A DNA stretch of 64,000 bases from Cyclina sinensis (Eukaryota > Mollusca > Bivalvia > Venerida > Veneridae): the NCBI GenBank assembly GCA_012932295.1, contig JAAONU010000001.1:44923134-44987133 (forward strand). The letters are read 5' to 3'. Within the stretch, counting starts at the first letter, position 1. Each line of letters opens with the position of its first letter. The notes under the pieces were generated by a model. That model was not told the origin of the DNA, ran no database searches, and saw only the letters and a program-made list of their open reading frames with translations. The position numbers and the translations under genes were made by a program. Shown one piece after another: positions 1 to 14,200 of this stretch.

Positions 1-515
1 GAGCCTGTCAGAGACCTTGTTTTCCACTAATACTTGTTGTGATCTGTTTTTGAGAAAGTTTTGTATCCATGAACTGATGTGTGGATGAACTCCCATGTGT
101 TTCAGCTTGTGTATGAGTTTGTGGTGGTCTACTTTGTCAAAAGCTTTACTGAAATCCATGACTATGACATCAGTTTGTTGACCTTGATCAAGGTTGTCAG
201 CTAATTCTTGTGTGAAGCCAATGAGCTGTGTCTCACAGCTATGTTTTGACCTGAATCCATGTTGCTGTGGGCAAAGTATGTTGTGTTTGTCAAAGTAATC
301 CATCATGTTTGAAACAATGATGTGTTCCATTAGTTTTGATGCTATACATGTGAGTGATATTGGTCTGTAATTGCTAGGTTTTGATTTTGACCCTTTTTTG
401 TATGCTGGTGTGATGATGGCATGTTTCCAATCCTTAGGAACAATACCCGTGTCTAGTGATCTTTGGAATATGATTTTAAGGATTAAGGATATATTAAATC
501 AAAGGGCTAGAAAGT
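1..515 (-). pseudogene. Non-LTR (LINE) retrotransposon reverse transcriptase fragment
   Basis: Read on the minus strand, positions 480 to 1 form one open frame of 160 codons running off the window edge. It contains successive reverse-transcriptase blocks in the expected order: an IVPKDWKHAIITPAYKKG-like block, SNYRPISLTCIASKLMEHII, a QHGFRSKHSCETQL block, and the motif A region DFSKAFDKVDHHKL with its catalytic Asp. The catalytic YxDD box would lie beyond the window start. This block order is typical of CR1/L2/Jockey-type LINE polymerases; the clade is not resolved. Just upstream (about 495-500) the frame meets a TGA and similarity fades by about 515, so the visible piece looks 5'-truncated or decayed. 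It lies upstream of POLR3H in opposite orientation and is not part of that gene. Confidence 0.88.
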
Positions 516-2161
516 TGCCAATATTTTAACTTACAGCTATAGACGACTGTTTAAGCTTTCAAATGATGTATACCTTAAAAGGGTCGAACAAATAGCCATT
601 GAGTTTTAATTGCTACAAAATGCCTAATTTTTTCACTTTTTGAGAGGCATGTGCGCTATTTCAGTGGAGTAAATAGGAGATGCTTATCTCTGTTATCTAT
701 GTCTCTGATTGTACTCATTCCACACAGCTGCATTAACTTGATTAAGTACCATAGAGCAACTTACTGCCTGTTCATCATTTCTATGAGTAATAATGGGCAA
801 AGGGAAGTAACACAGTCCAGTGATATTTTGCATTACAAATAAATGCTCTTTAGTTTGGAGTGTTCACTAACATCATACAGGGGTTTTTGATCCTTAAAGT
901 TTTAAATAGATGTATTTCCCAGAAATTAAATAATACCGTGATAATGCTTCATCTAAAAAGTTTAAGAAGTTATTTCATTGGCAGAGATTGCAAAATGCAA
1001 TTTTTAGCAAACCAATGAAAGAATGTTATTCATTCTTCATTAGTACGAAATTTCTGCAAACCAATTGTCCCACAGTCAATGAATAGAGTGAAAGGGAATG
1101 GATCCAACAATGAAATACTCAGAAAATAAGAAATTTTCATACTTCATAGATTTTACATAGTTTGAAAGATAAATTATTTCTTTTTAAATTCCATGTAATT
1201 TTTATTTGAAATATTACATGTATTTGTGAAATAATTGTTACATTAACATAACATCAACAGTCTTGTAACAACAGATGTTCATTTTGTCATCTGTCAAAAT
1301 GTTTGATGGAAGTTTCAGTATTGCCAAACAAAATAAGCTCAGTATTTTTCTAAGATTGAGTTGCATCAAGTTACAACTAAGTGATTTGGTAGCTTTTGGT
1401 AGTATAGAATAACTAGATGAAGACCACCAATTGTTTTCTTAAAACATTGACAGTTTATCTGTTATGCACATATCAGAAACATTTTCATTAACTCAAGAAA
1501 TATACAAGTTATCTAACAGCTCTGAGATGGAACATCACATGAAACATATTTCAAACAGACTATTATAATGGAGGAATGTTACCTTAAGATTTGTATGGTT
1601 TTATGTCAGTCATTTCAGAACTGCTGAATGTATCTTCAATGAAATTTACTTGAATTGGAAGAGAAAAGGTTTGTCTCTCAAAGCATGTAAAATTATCAGT
1701 AAGATACTCAAAATAACGAGTTTTCTTTCGAATTAAACCTTGTTACGTAAAAGCAAATTTCGTGCTTCCATTTCATGCCAATAAAATTCCCTGTTTCAGT
1801 AGGACTTAAAATTCCTTGTGGAATAAAGTCATGTAATTCCTTACACTATTTTAATCCTAGTGTTTTCCAATAGTAGTTGATTTTACCTGTTTCAAATTTA
1901 TCTGACATCTGAAATCTGACACTCTACAAACCTAAAGAAAACAGCAAATTAAAGACTCAGTCAACTGTTTGCCCAGAATACAATCATGTGGTCACTCATC
2001 AAGTAACAGAGTAAATATTTCAATTTCTTATAACAATTAGTTTGCCTTGCAGTATATATAAATTTAGTTGCGAATCTCCCCTTCAAAACATATATGAACT
2101 CGCTTTGTGAAATTTTTTAACAATTTCCTTTGGTTTACAGTCTGGAATTTACTGCTCTAAG
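516..2161. other. 5' flank of POLR3H, no gene seen
   Basis: AT-rich sequence with no coding frame I can support. A plausible 3' splice site (TTTGGTTTACAG) ends near 2,140, about 20 bases before the POLR3H start codon, so the gene may have an upstream non-coding exon here. I cannot place that exon or a promoter with confidence. Confidence 0.4.
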
Positions 2162-2272
2162 ATGTTTGTTTTGGTTGAGATGAAGGACACTGTTCGCATA
2201 CAGCCTTGGTTTTTCAAGCTTGATGCAAATGAAGCCATCATTAATGAACTTAACATGAAATTTGCAAACAAG
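2162..2272 (+). CDS. POLR3H: POLR3H coding exon 1 (residues 1-37)
   Basis: Starts at ATG 2162 and ends AACAAG before donor GTTTGT; phase 0. It encodes the start of the Rpb7-like domain, with the conserved MFVLVEM opening. Confidence 0.95.
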
Positions 2273-5200
2273 GTTTGTAAACTGTCGTTTATGGTGCTAG
2301 AACTATTCTTTGTAGCTCATATTATATCAGTCTTTACAACATGTCTGTTTTAAGATTGTTGCATGACATGTTTTTTAAATTTCACTCATATAAAGTAGAA
2401 ATTTCCCAGTAGTGTGACAGAAGAGGAAGAATTATTAACCTTGAAATTAAGATATTTCAACTTATTTTTAAAAAATCTCAGTGAACCAGTGTCAATGGTA
2501 CTATTACACTTTCTGAAGTAACAAAGAAAGATTAGCTCCCCAAATGAGTTGGCTGTCAGTAAAATTTATATAATGATAAATTTTTAGAACTTTGTGACTC
2601 ATATGATTTCATGATTTATAGTTTAGTAAAACATGTTCGTGGTAAGACTTAAAGTTAAAATTTTACATTTTGTCCTTCAGGTTGTGCATAATGTAGGGTT
2701 ATGTATTGCTTTGTGGGATATACAGAAAATGGAGGAAAGTTTCATATTTCCTGGAGATGGAGCCCATCACACCATAGGTATCTGTTGCCTTCAGTCATGA
2801 AATAATATAACTGAATTATGCTTTCAGCTTACCTGATTTGAAGAGAAAAAAAAAAGTGAAGGTATTATGTACTCTGGTTTACCGATTATTTTCATTGAAG
2901 AATATATTTATCATTTTAAGTTTTCTTTTTAGTTCACCTGAACACAAGATGCTCATGCTTTATGGTCGAACTTTGTCAGTCACAGTCTGTTATGCATTTT
3001 GCTTTAGTTTGGTTAGGTCTTTTCAGATGTGTTTTCTTCCTCAGTATATTTCAGATATGTTGTATTTCGTCCATTTGTCGATGAGATCTTGCAGGGCAAA
3101 ATAAAATCTTGCAGTAAAAAAGGAGTCTATGGTAGGTCCCCCTACTATTTCTAACTTTAACATGGTATAAGGGAAGAAATAGGGAGAGAAGCGAGTGATG
3201 TCAGGATTTTTTTTATTTGAAGTATTGTGTTTTAGGTTGGAAATTGAGTCTGTTTTTCTGAATTGTTTTTGACACTTTAGTTCAGGACTTGTAATCCAGA
3301 GGTCACAAGTTTCATCCTCCACTTATCTACCAACACTCACCAGTTATGTTTCTGATGAGACATTATACAAAGGTCCCATGTATTGGTGCTGTTCATCGAG
3401 TATGAAAAGAACCAAGGTGTCTCTGGGAATGGTGTGATTTATTTATCTTTGCTATCTGCCATAACTTAAAATAAATCGTCAGCAAGTATTGGTCATAGGG
3501 GGAACTGGTTACCAATGATAAATAAAACAGATAGAATACTTTATGGAAAGTTGACTAGAGTGTGAAATTATATTGCAAAACATAATATGATAATAGTTAT
3601 TGTAGTAATTGTTAACATAATGAAATTTGTAAAAATAAAATTGATTCAGAAGAAAATCATACTAGCATGTCTACTTTTACATGTGAAAGAACAGCCTTGT
3701 CAGTGTTTTAGAATAATAAATATAATAATAATAAAATTTTAAATGTTGAAGTAGGAACTTACCTTATTAGATCAGAAAAAGGGAAAATTTTTATTATTAT
3801 TACTGACCACTCTGGTGGAAGTATAACCTTTAATAATGAAATATATAGAAGTTAATATTTTGTGATCTCAAAATGAATCACTTAAGTCCATATGAATAAA
3901 CATATTTTACATGTATTTACCTCAGTGGCAGACTGTGTTCATAAGTTTCATAAAAAAAATACATGAATGTTATTATTAGGTACAGAAAATATTACACATT
4001 GGAATATAGATTGTCTCCTAACAAATGGATCAGTAAGGCTTACAACTTATATGATTCATTGGTTCTGACCATGTGCTTACCTTACGTCCATTTAGAAAAC
4101 TGACAGAATAAACAAATGAAACTAAATTTTGCAAATATGAGATATGATGTAATGTAAATCATTTCTTACAAATTTTGAGTTCTCTCCCTTCAGCCAGATT
4201 GAATGCACCAAAATTATAAATCTTTTCTCTGGTTAATACCAGTGTTAAGATTTTTCAAGATGTTGGAGCACAATAACATTTGAAAGGCTTAATTAAAACA
4301 GATGGGGATGGCTTTTTATTAGGTTTGTTGGCACTTCTGTGATTTTTTTTTTTTTTTTAATATTGATTGATGGACCATATGCACACTAATGGTTCTAACA
4401 AAGATTTATTAAGCTCAACATGTGTTAGAACTTTTCATTAGATTTCAAAGTTTGACATCTGCTGTTTAAACTGTTGCATCATTATATATTCGGCAGCAGT
4501 CCCAATTGGCAGATTGTCAGAATTCTTCAAGGAAAGCTGCGACACTTATGTATTCTTTGAGCTTTAATATTTGGCGCGACGATATGGCTATGTAGGTAAT
4601 ATATAATATTACAAGTGGACACACAATGCTTATAGTACTAAAAGTAACTGAAGATAGCCACTTTTATGTCCCAGAAATATTTAAAGGTAACAACATTGAA
4701 CCAAAAATGATTATAAGTCAATCTTGAGTGCCTTTTTGATAACATGAAAGTGACATCATATTATATTACCTTAGTTTTTTGACAATACAGGTAAATCAGC
4801 CTTTTTTTATATCAGCTATGTTTTCTTTTTTTTTTGCTTATAGTAGCAGCTTGTCCTTGTCTTGTGGTGATTAAGACTGGTACCTGTGCCATCACTTTAA
4901 CTTCTCAGTGTAGGTTTGAAACTTAAATTATTTTTCTTTGATATTTTATTATTAATTCATAAAAGTGAGCACTCCAGAGACATTTGATGTTTGGTTTTGT
5001 AAAGTGATACTTCCTTTCATCAGAACTAGAGATTCAAGACAGTCTTGTTTCTTAAAACTTCTTAGAGTCTAAGTTTGTAATCAGAACATGCATTAAAAAA
5101 AAAAGATTCATTATATTGTCTCACTTTACTTAACAGCCTTTGCATAAAAAAACATATATTAAAAAGTAACATAATGTAAAAAAATAAGGGTGAGGAAGAG

Positions 5201-8200
5201 TGGAGGAGTGGGGTCGCAGCTGGGGTGGAGGCTGGAGTGAGGGCTAGTGAAGGATCGCACCCATACTATTTAACTCCAGTGCATATGTATTATTCATGTC
5301 CTTTAGTCTCTACCACTTGACCTATTATTAATAGATAGAATCCTTTTTACTTTTTGATAGACCAGCTTCAACATTTTCGAATGGTGTTAAGCTTTTAAGC
5401 TTTTAAAAATCAATTCCTTATTAGATATATGATCACTTTTACATCTTACTGGAGTTTACTTTTCTTGTAAAAACTTTTTAAAGGTGTCTCTTTAGCTCCT
5501 AAATCCTAGCTGGACTTTTAAATAGTTTTTCCAAAGTTGGTTGTAGGGATAAGTTATTAGGCATACAATGTTGTTATGTGCCTAATTTAATCTCCAATCA
5601 TTGGTTAAAGGTCAAGGTTGGATTTTAGCCAAGTGCAGTAATGCTTAGTATTTATTTGTTCATTTTGTTATTTGTGATAGATACTTTCTAAGTCAAGGTC
5701 ATGCTCAGAGGAGGACATAACTAAAATCTGTCTACTCATTAAGTGAAGCAGGTTATGAAAATATTTTTAAACTTCACATGACTTCAAGTGTTGACTCCCC
5801 GAAGGGAGAGCATACAGTCACCGCCTTGTCCGTCAGGAATTTGATTGAAACTTAACACATTGATAGAGACCAGTGAGAGGAAGTGCAGTGTCGAAGAACC
5901 ATGATTCTACCTTGCATAATTTTTGAATTATCTCCCTTAAGTTAATAATGCATGTCCGTAATATAACTCCTAAACTGTACATGATATCTCATTGAAACTT
6001 CAGACAATTATAGAGACTAGTCAGGAAGTGCAGTGTCAAAGAACCATAACTTTAGTTTACTTAGGTTTTGAATTATCTCCCTTTATAATACTTTATAATG
6101 CTTGTCTGGATATTAATTGGAAAAGTATTGAAGGAATTTGATTAAAACATTACACAGTCATAGATACTAGTGAGTGAAAGTGCACTATTCAATAACCATA
6201 TGTCTAACTTGCTTAATTTTTAGCTCACCTGTCACGCAGTGACAGAGTGAGCTATTAGGATACCCTTGTGTCCGGCGTCCGTCGTCCGTCCGTCGTCCGT
6301 CGTCAACATTTTCTTTAAATGACATCTCCTCCTAAACCCCTGGCCCAATTTTAAAATAACTTCATACTAATGGTCCTTAGATGTCCCTTTACCAAGTTTG
6401 CTCAAATGGTTCCGGTCCAATGCACAATATGGCTGTGAGGCCCTAAAAGGTGTTTTTAAAATGGAAATTTCAAAAATCTTCTTGTCTGAAATAACAAGGC
6501 CCAGAGCTTTCATATTTGGTATGAAGCATCATCTAGGGGACCTCTGTCAAGTTTGCTCAAATCATGACTTCCGGGGTCAAACTGGTTCAGCCCCGGGGGT
6601 AAATAGATTTTACTTAGAATTTATATAGGAAAAACTTCAAAAATCTTCTTCTCCAGAACCACAAAGCCTGGCGCTTAGATATTTTGCATGTAGCATTAAC
6701 TAGTAGACTTCTACCAAGTTTGCTCAAATCATGATCCCCGGGGTCAAGTTGATCCCGCCCGGGGGTCAGTTAATTTTATATAGAGTTTATATAGGAAAAA
6801 CTTCAAAAATCTTCTTCTCCAGAACCACAAAGGCTAGAGCTTAGATATTTTGCATGTAGCATAACCAAGTAGACCTTAACCAAGTTTGCTCAAATCATGA
6901 TCCCCGGGGTCAGATTGACCCCGCCCCGGGGGTCAATTGATTTTATATAGAGTTTATATAGGAAAAACTTCAAAAATCTTCTTCTCCAGAACCACAAAGC
7001 CTGGAGCTTAGATATTTTGCATGTAGCATTACCTAGTAGACTTCTACCAAGTTTGCTCAAATCATGATCCCCGGGGTCAAGTTGACCCCGCCCGGGGGTC
7101 AGTTGATTTTATATAGAGTTTATATAGGAAAAACTTCAAAAAATCTTCTACTCCAGAACCAGAAAGCCTAGAGCTTAGAAATTTTGCATGTAGCATGACC
7201 TAGTAGACCTTAACCAAGTTTGCTCAAATCATGATCCCCGGGGTCAAATTGACCCCGCCCCATAGTCAATTCATTTTATATATAGTTTATATAGCCATCT
7301 GATCTTAGTCTGCAAAGTTTGCTTCGGTCTTCCCAACTGCTGAGTTCAGTACGTACAGTCCATGGTCTGTGGATCACCTATCTTGTGTGTCATAACGTGC
7401 TCTCAAATTCTGTACTGGTACAGAATTTACCAACACAGGTTAACTGCATACCATTATGTAACTTAAATACTGTCTCAAAATAGCATATACCCTAACACAA
7501 AAGTCACTTCTAGACTGTACATTTCTGAAGGAAACTACCTTCAGCCAAAATGAAAACATTACACCTGTTTCAGATATCCATATTTCAATTTGTACTTCAT
7601 ACAATAGTTTCATGTTAACTTACAAAGAAAAAAAAAATGTATCGAAAGTCTAATGACTTTGAAATGTTAACATTTTCCATGTATTTATCATCTAGACGAA
7701 ATGAGGTAAACTGGAAATTATTAAAACAGTTCATGTAAAGTTAAAACTTCACCAATCAGCAAGTGTGGACACATGCCCTTCTTTCACCAATTCTCTCCTC
7801 ATTATGTCTACAATATCGTTTCATGGTCTATCAGGTGAGCGATTCAGGGCCATCATGGCCCTCTTGTTTTAATATCTCCCTTAATGATACTTAAAATGTT
7901 TACTAATACAACTTCTAAACTATCAATGATATCTCATTGAAACTCCACACAGTTATAGAAACTAGTGTCAAAGAGGAAGTGTAGTGTCAAAGAACCATAA
8001 CCTACATTACTTAGTTTATGAATCATCTCCCCTTTATGGTACTTAATTATGCTTGTCAGGAGAATAACTTCAAAACTATTGAAGGAATTTTATTAAAACT
8101 TCAATATCTCCCTTTATAATACCTAATAATGCTTGTTAGGAAAATAACTTGAACAGTATTGAAGGAAATTGAATAAAACTTCACACATTTATAAAGGCCA

Positions 8201-11200
8201 GTGAGAGGAAGTGCAGTGTTAAAGAACCATCACTTTACATAAGTTTTAATCATCTTAATATAGCAACCAGGATCAATAGAAAAAACAATGGCTTATAAGC
8301 TGGAATTCTGGAGAACAACATTGATTATATGAAGTACAGGTCTACTTTTTACACCTGCCAGCTAAGCACTTGACACCTCTTGTTGTGATTTTAAAAATTC
8401 TGGCAAACATTCACAGATTAAACAAGTAGCAGGTAAATTTTGCAATAAATCAACTGTTCTTACAAATGTGTTTTTTTTATATTATAAATCCTCAAATATG
8501 TTTCATCCTGATTACCCTTACTATAACTTAGAAAGTATTTAATTTCACATAACATTGAAATACCATTGATAGTACATTTACTTTCCTGCCATTCTGAACA
8601 AAAAATACTTTGGGGAGCATTATTTGGTTTTACCAATTTCTTGTTAACCAGGTTTTCAATTTTGAAAATCCTGGTTATTAGATTGGGGTATGGCGGGCAG
8701 ATGGGCGGATGGGCGGGCGTCAAACGAAATTGTGTCCGCTCTGTAACTCTTCAACCCTTTGAAGAATTTTGATGAAACTTCAGACAAATGTTTACCACAT
8801 CAAGATGACGTGCAGAACGCATGTTCCGCATGGCTGGCTCCAAGGTCAAGGTCACAGTGACATTAACATTGAAAATCCTGTCCGCTCTGTAACTCTTCAA
8901 CCCTTTGAAGAATTTTGATGAAACTTCAGACAAATGTTTACCACATCAAGATGACGTGCAGAACGCATGTTCCGCATGGCTGGCTCCAAGGTCAAGGTCA
9001 CAGTGACATTAACATTGAAAATCCTGTCCGCTCTGTAACTCTTCAACCCTTTGAAGAATTTTGATGAAACTTCAGACAAATGTTTACCACATCAAGATGA
9101 CGTGCAGAACGCATGTTCCGCATGGCTGGCTCCAAGGTCAAGGTCACAGTGACATTAACATTGAAAATCCTGTCCGCTCTGTAACTCTTCAACCCTTTGA
9201 AGAATTTTGATGGCTCCAAGGTCAAGGTCACAGTGACATTAACATTGAAAATCCTGTCCGCTCTGTAACTCTTCAACCCTTTGAAGAATTTTGATGAAAC
9301 TTCAGACAAATGTTTACCACATCAAGATGACGTGCAGAAATTGTTGTCTCATTATTAAGTATACTCCTTGCAGACAGTATTGTTAGCCGAAATTTACATC
9401 CTACTCATTATCATGTATTCTCATGAATATTATCTTTTCCTTCATGTCATGTTATAATCTTTTGAATATTCATAGCAATCTTCATTCCAAAATTCATACT
9501 ATAGTATAGAATCAGAACAACATTTTTGAAAACCTGGTTTCGTGGCATTGCCATGTTTCTTGTTTCTACATTAGTTCTGTGTATCATTGTGGACTTGCCA
9601 GGGGATTTGATACCTTAGTGTGACCTGTCATTGTGGACTTGTTAGGGCATTTGGTACCATAATGTTGTGTGTCATTGTGGACTTGTTAGGGCATATGGTA
9701 CCATAATGTGATGTGTCATTGTGGACTTGTTAGGGCATTTGGTACCATAATGTGACTTATACATTCTGAATGAGATATCCTGTGGATTTTTTCTTTATCA
9801 TGTACAAGGTACCAGCCCTAATATTGAAGGAAGCTTGATAGTTGCTGAGCTTTACCAATTAAAATATTATTTGTCCAACAACATCCTGTCACTTACATGG
9901 ACATTTCCTACAATAAAATGATGAAATACTGCATATATATTTTATTTGCTCACACTCTTAAAATTTAAAAATACCAGTAATTGATCATTTAAAGAAGAAG
10001 AAATGTTTCAAAATTTCTCTTTTAGGCATTAACACTGTCACAAAATGTTCATTTTGGAATCAGTGGCTATCCACCCAAAAATGGAACAACAACAACTCTC
10101 TTTGTAAAGACTAATATTAACCCTGAACATGCTGAAATTTTGTAATGGATTTGCCCAGCTTTGAATTTGGAACAGTCCATTCAAAGTTTAAGGGATTTCA
10201 ATATCAAAATACAAAAATGGAGCTACCAACAGTATATAGGCTAATCACTTTCGGTTCCAGCAGGTTAAGGGTTAAATGTTCACTTACACATTGACAGGAT
10301 AATAATCCATGAAGTTTAATTCACATTTACATAATTTCAAAGAAAACAGTACTCTAAATTTTAGAATATGCCTCTTTAAGCATTTTGTAATTCTGGCCAA
10401 TGACATGATTATTATTATAAATATCTATTTCGTATGATGGGGTTGTTGATACACAATAGACACATTTTGTACTTTAGAATGCTCCAGGAGATTGCTATGT
10501 TATTCATTATTATTTCCTGAAATGTGAGTCTGTTTTTAAAGGAATTATGTCTAGCTAATTCACCTGAAAGGAAATCTTTATACAACAGTACACTTGACAT
10601 TTAAGAAGAGAGACATCAGTCTTAATTATAATTGTAGGCAGATAGCAGAAAAGATGTCCTTTATCTGTTTGAAAGAATATTCTGGACTGAAAACCTTTCA
10701 GGATGATAGCTATTGCAAATTAATTGAAATACGGTATTGCTCTGAGTTGTTGTTTGATGTTTGTTTTGTTTGTTTGTTTGTTTTTTCAAAAAGAAAAAAA
10801 CAAAAAACAAAAAGATTCAGTTAATAGGAATTATAAACAGTTTGTAGAGTTCTGATAAATAAAGAACAGTAGTGTTACACATATTACTGTCAAAGAAACA
10901 GATAGTAAAAATAAAATGAAAAGTGTGTCTGGAAGGGCTGTGAAAAACACTCTGTTCTTGCATACTGAATTAAATTGTCTTATGTCTTTCCATTTGCAAG
11001 ATATCCTAATCTGAGTCATAGATGCCTTTGTCAACACACTGACAGTGTAGTATATAGTATAGTATATACAAGCATTTCTTTGTAAAAGAGTGTAACTTAA
11101 AAATGATTATGCCAGAGAAGGTATGCAAAAAATGATATTTTCTTCTGCCCAGTGTGAATGCTTTACTGTTTAAACACCTAATGCAAAAACAAAATGTTTA

Positions 11201-14200
11201 GAAAATTGATATCAAAAATAAATTATCAGTTATAACAATAATTAAATTAAAAATTTTAAAATATCAGTTAAATGGGTTCAGTACAAAACTATGTATCCTT
11301 TATTGAACATCTGGTTACGACTTACAATGGTTTTGCACTGAGCTCTCATCAGATAGATGAAAGAATGATGACTTTCTGAAGAGGGGATTTTGTTACAGCC
11401 TAAATTGTATAAATGCAACCTACGGAATTCTTTGGCTCTGTGGTTAGAGTGTTGGCCTTCAATGCATTAAGATCAAAATAAAACTTTCTTCTGTTATCAG
11501 GAGAACATGGAAATCAACTATAAACCTGTTTTATGACTTTCAAGAGAAAACATGATTTTAATTTTTTTACATACATATTTTTTATATGTGCAAATGCTTT
11601 GTAGGTCCTTTTGACATCGAATGTCATCTGTGGTTTTTCTTTCTTTTTTGTTCACAAATTTGATGTTGTAAATCTGTGGCATACAATCTGTGAAATCGTT
11701 TTTGTGTATTCCAGTGACGATGGGATTTTTTGATGACATAGTTATTCCAGCAGATTCCATGCAAGACCCAACAAGATTGTATCCTTCTGTGTTTATTGCA
11801 TGCTGTTCTTTTTGTTTGTTTTTAGATTATTTCCAGAACACAGTTAAAAACTCATTGCTTTAAAGACTGTTATTTGCATTTCATTATATTGTCATGACTG
11901 AGTTAATAAAGTTTGTTTGTCTCTCATGGCAAAATTTGGCTTTTTGAAATAAGATTTTAATTCATAGAAAAATCAGTTTTACAGAGCAGTCTCAGAATTA
12001 AAGAAAAACTCAAGCATTTGAAGCAAAAAATTAGATAATAAATAGTAAATTTTGTATAAGGTATATCTTGTCAAGTTTCAGTCTGGTTAAACCTGCATGT
12101 TTGCATTTGATAACTTAGATTTCACAAAAGTTAATAAATGTCAGATTTATAGCATCCTTTAAACACAAAGTTGAATTTAGAAGCAAGTGTCCTGAAGTTT
12201 ATTCCTGTAGAGAATTTATTTCCAAGAAAAGATAATTCTGAAAAACTCATAATTTGCATATGGGTTAACCCTGTTTATGGCAACTACTTTTGCCAGTTCA
12301 ACCAGTGCCATGGTCTTGGTTGCTGGTCATTTTTTAGTCCATACATGTACAAATTTAATGATACCCTATTAATTGTAAATGAGTCTTTGCTGAATCAGGG
12401 AGAAGCCCATTTCAGAAGTTAGCAGGGTAAGGTCTAAAGATTTATCATGTTGAAATACTGACCAGTATGTGTGGTCCATTGGTAATTTGTTGGGCTGGTA
12501 ATCCAGTGGTGCCGAGTTTGATCCCTTGCTCTTCATCAACAGCTAATTGTCTTTCTAATGAGACCTTTAATCAAGGTCCTATGTATCAGTGCTGTTCACT
12601 GAGCATGTAAAGAACCTGAATCGTTTCTGGAATGGGATGCTTTCTGTTTCTTGCAGTATCCTCCACAACTTGAAATAACTAAATTCTTCAAATGGGAAAC
12701 CAGTACTGACAATAAATAAACTCAGATACATAGAAAAAAGTGTCTGTTGGGAGTAGAAGACTTCGGAGACAAGGGAAGTTATGGCCCATTGTTCCTTTGC
12801 TTAAGACAAGATAATAGTTTTTGAAAGTTTACTACTGTAGTTGTTTATTCTTTGAATTAATTTGGTGTGAAGATTTAATGTAACGAAAGACTTTGTAGCA
12901 CTGCAGGTTTTGTATAAATGCTCTGTTTTAGGGTGACTTGATGCTCCCTTGATAATGATTTTTGAGTTAAAGCACTGTAAGGATATATGCATTTGTTGAA
13001 ATTTTTATCTTATAGTTAGGTGAATGAATAAAACAAAGTTATATTGATGCCAGTAGTTAGGGTACTTAGATAGACTGGACAATAATAATGTAATAGCTCT
13101 ACTGTAGTGGCTGAATAGGTAGCATGAACAAAAATGTCTTTATTACTTGAGATCTTGTCTTTACTGCATGAGGTCAGATTGTAATGATGATATTATAAGT
13201 TTTTTTATCAGACCAAGGAAAAAACTGTCAGTGTCTTAATAACAAACACTGAAATGTAGTCAGAGAGACAAAGAAAGTTAATTACAGTGTTTCTTAACAG
13301 TAATCCAGTGATGAGAATGAACAGTTATGGGCATGGGAGTATCAAATGGAAGATGGGAAACATGATCTATTTATGGACATTGGTGAAGAAATAAGGTATG
13401 TACAGAAGGGTATCATGATGTTACAGCACACCTAGTGAATTTTTTATGCACTTTATCTTACTCTGACCTTCATATTAATATTCTGTTTATGGATTTATTG
13501 GTGAAGTAGATAACTTCTGATTTTAATAAAAAATAGGAAAATGTCGTCTGCTTCAACCATGACTACAGTCTGAAGCAAATTGTCTATATTAATGTCTTGA
13601 TATTTTCATATATTAAAATTTCCTTGTAATACAAAAATGTATCAACAAGATAACTTGAGTATTAAAATGTCTGAAATAGGTTGCACAGAAATTGCTTTCT
13701 GTTGAATTTAATGGTCTGTTTCCATGGTGAATTCCATTGAAAGAGGGTAATAAAAGTTTAGAGGAATCCAGTGGTATTTCATCATGACTGCTGCTGATGA
13801 AGGATCGATTTCCCATGTATGATATCAGAATCATTTGTAATTGGTCTGAATAAAACAAAATAATTTTTTTTTCAATCTCCAAGATTACCAAAGAAGTTCT
13901 TGTGAAAATAAGTGAGACACACTAAAAACAAAGTCCATTATTTGTGCTCAACAATCAACTAAGAACTGGAGATCATAAGCAGTTCTTAGGGATCCATTTT
14001 CTCTTACAAAGATGAAATATTAACATTTATGTATATGCTACAACTATTCTTCATACAAGCTTTTAAATTTATAAGAGACATTAGACATTTGTTTTGTTTT
14101 TGATACATTTAGATCTGTCTACGTTCTTGCATCAAGTTGATGTATCATCTAGTTATTGAAAGCATTAGTGTTTTCTGCAAATTTATTAATACAGGTTGTA

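Noticed and set aside
5190..5250. Purine-rich patch as a possible regulatory element
   Set aside because: Composition alone, with no recognisable sites and no second copy to compare.
6396..7290. CRISPR-like regular repeat spacing
   Set aside because: Units are 167-bp tandem repeats without unique spacers, in a eukaryotic intron.
8751..9309. Repeated minus-strand open frames with identical 60-residue peptides
   Set aside because: They are translations of the 146-bp tandem array; the period is not a multiple of three and no gene signals accompany them.
11412..11460. Third SINE type suggested by an A-box-like tract
   Set aside because: Only a short head-like match, with no B box or body.
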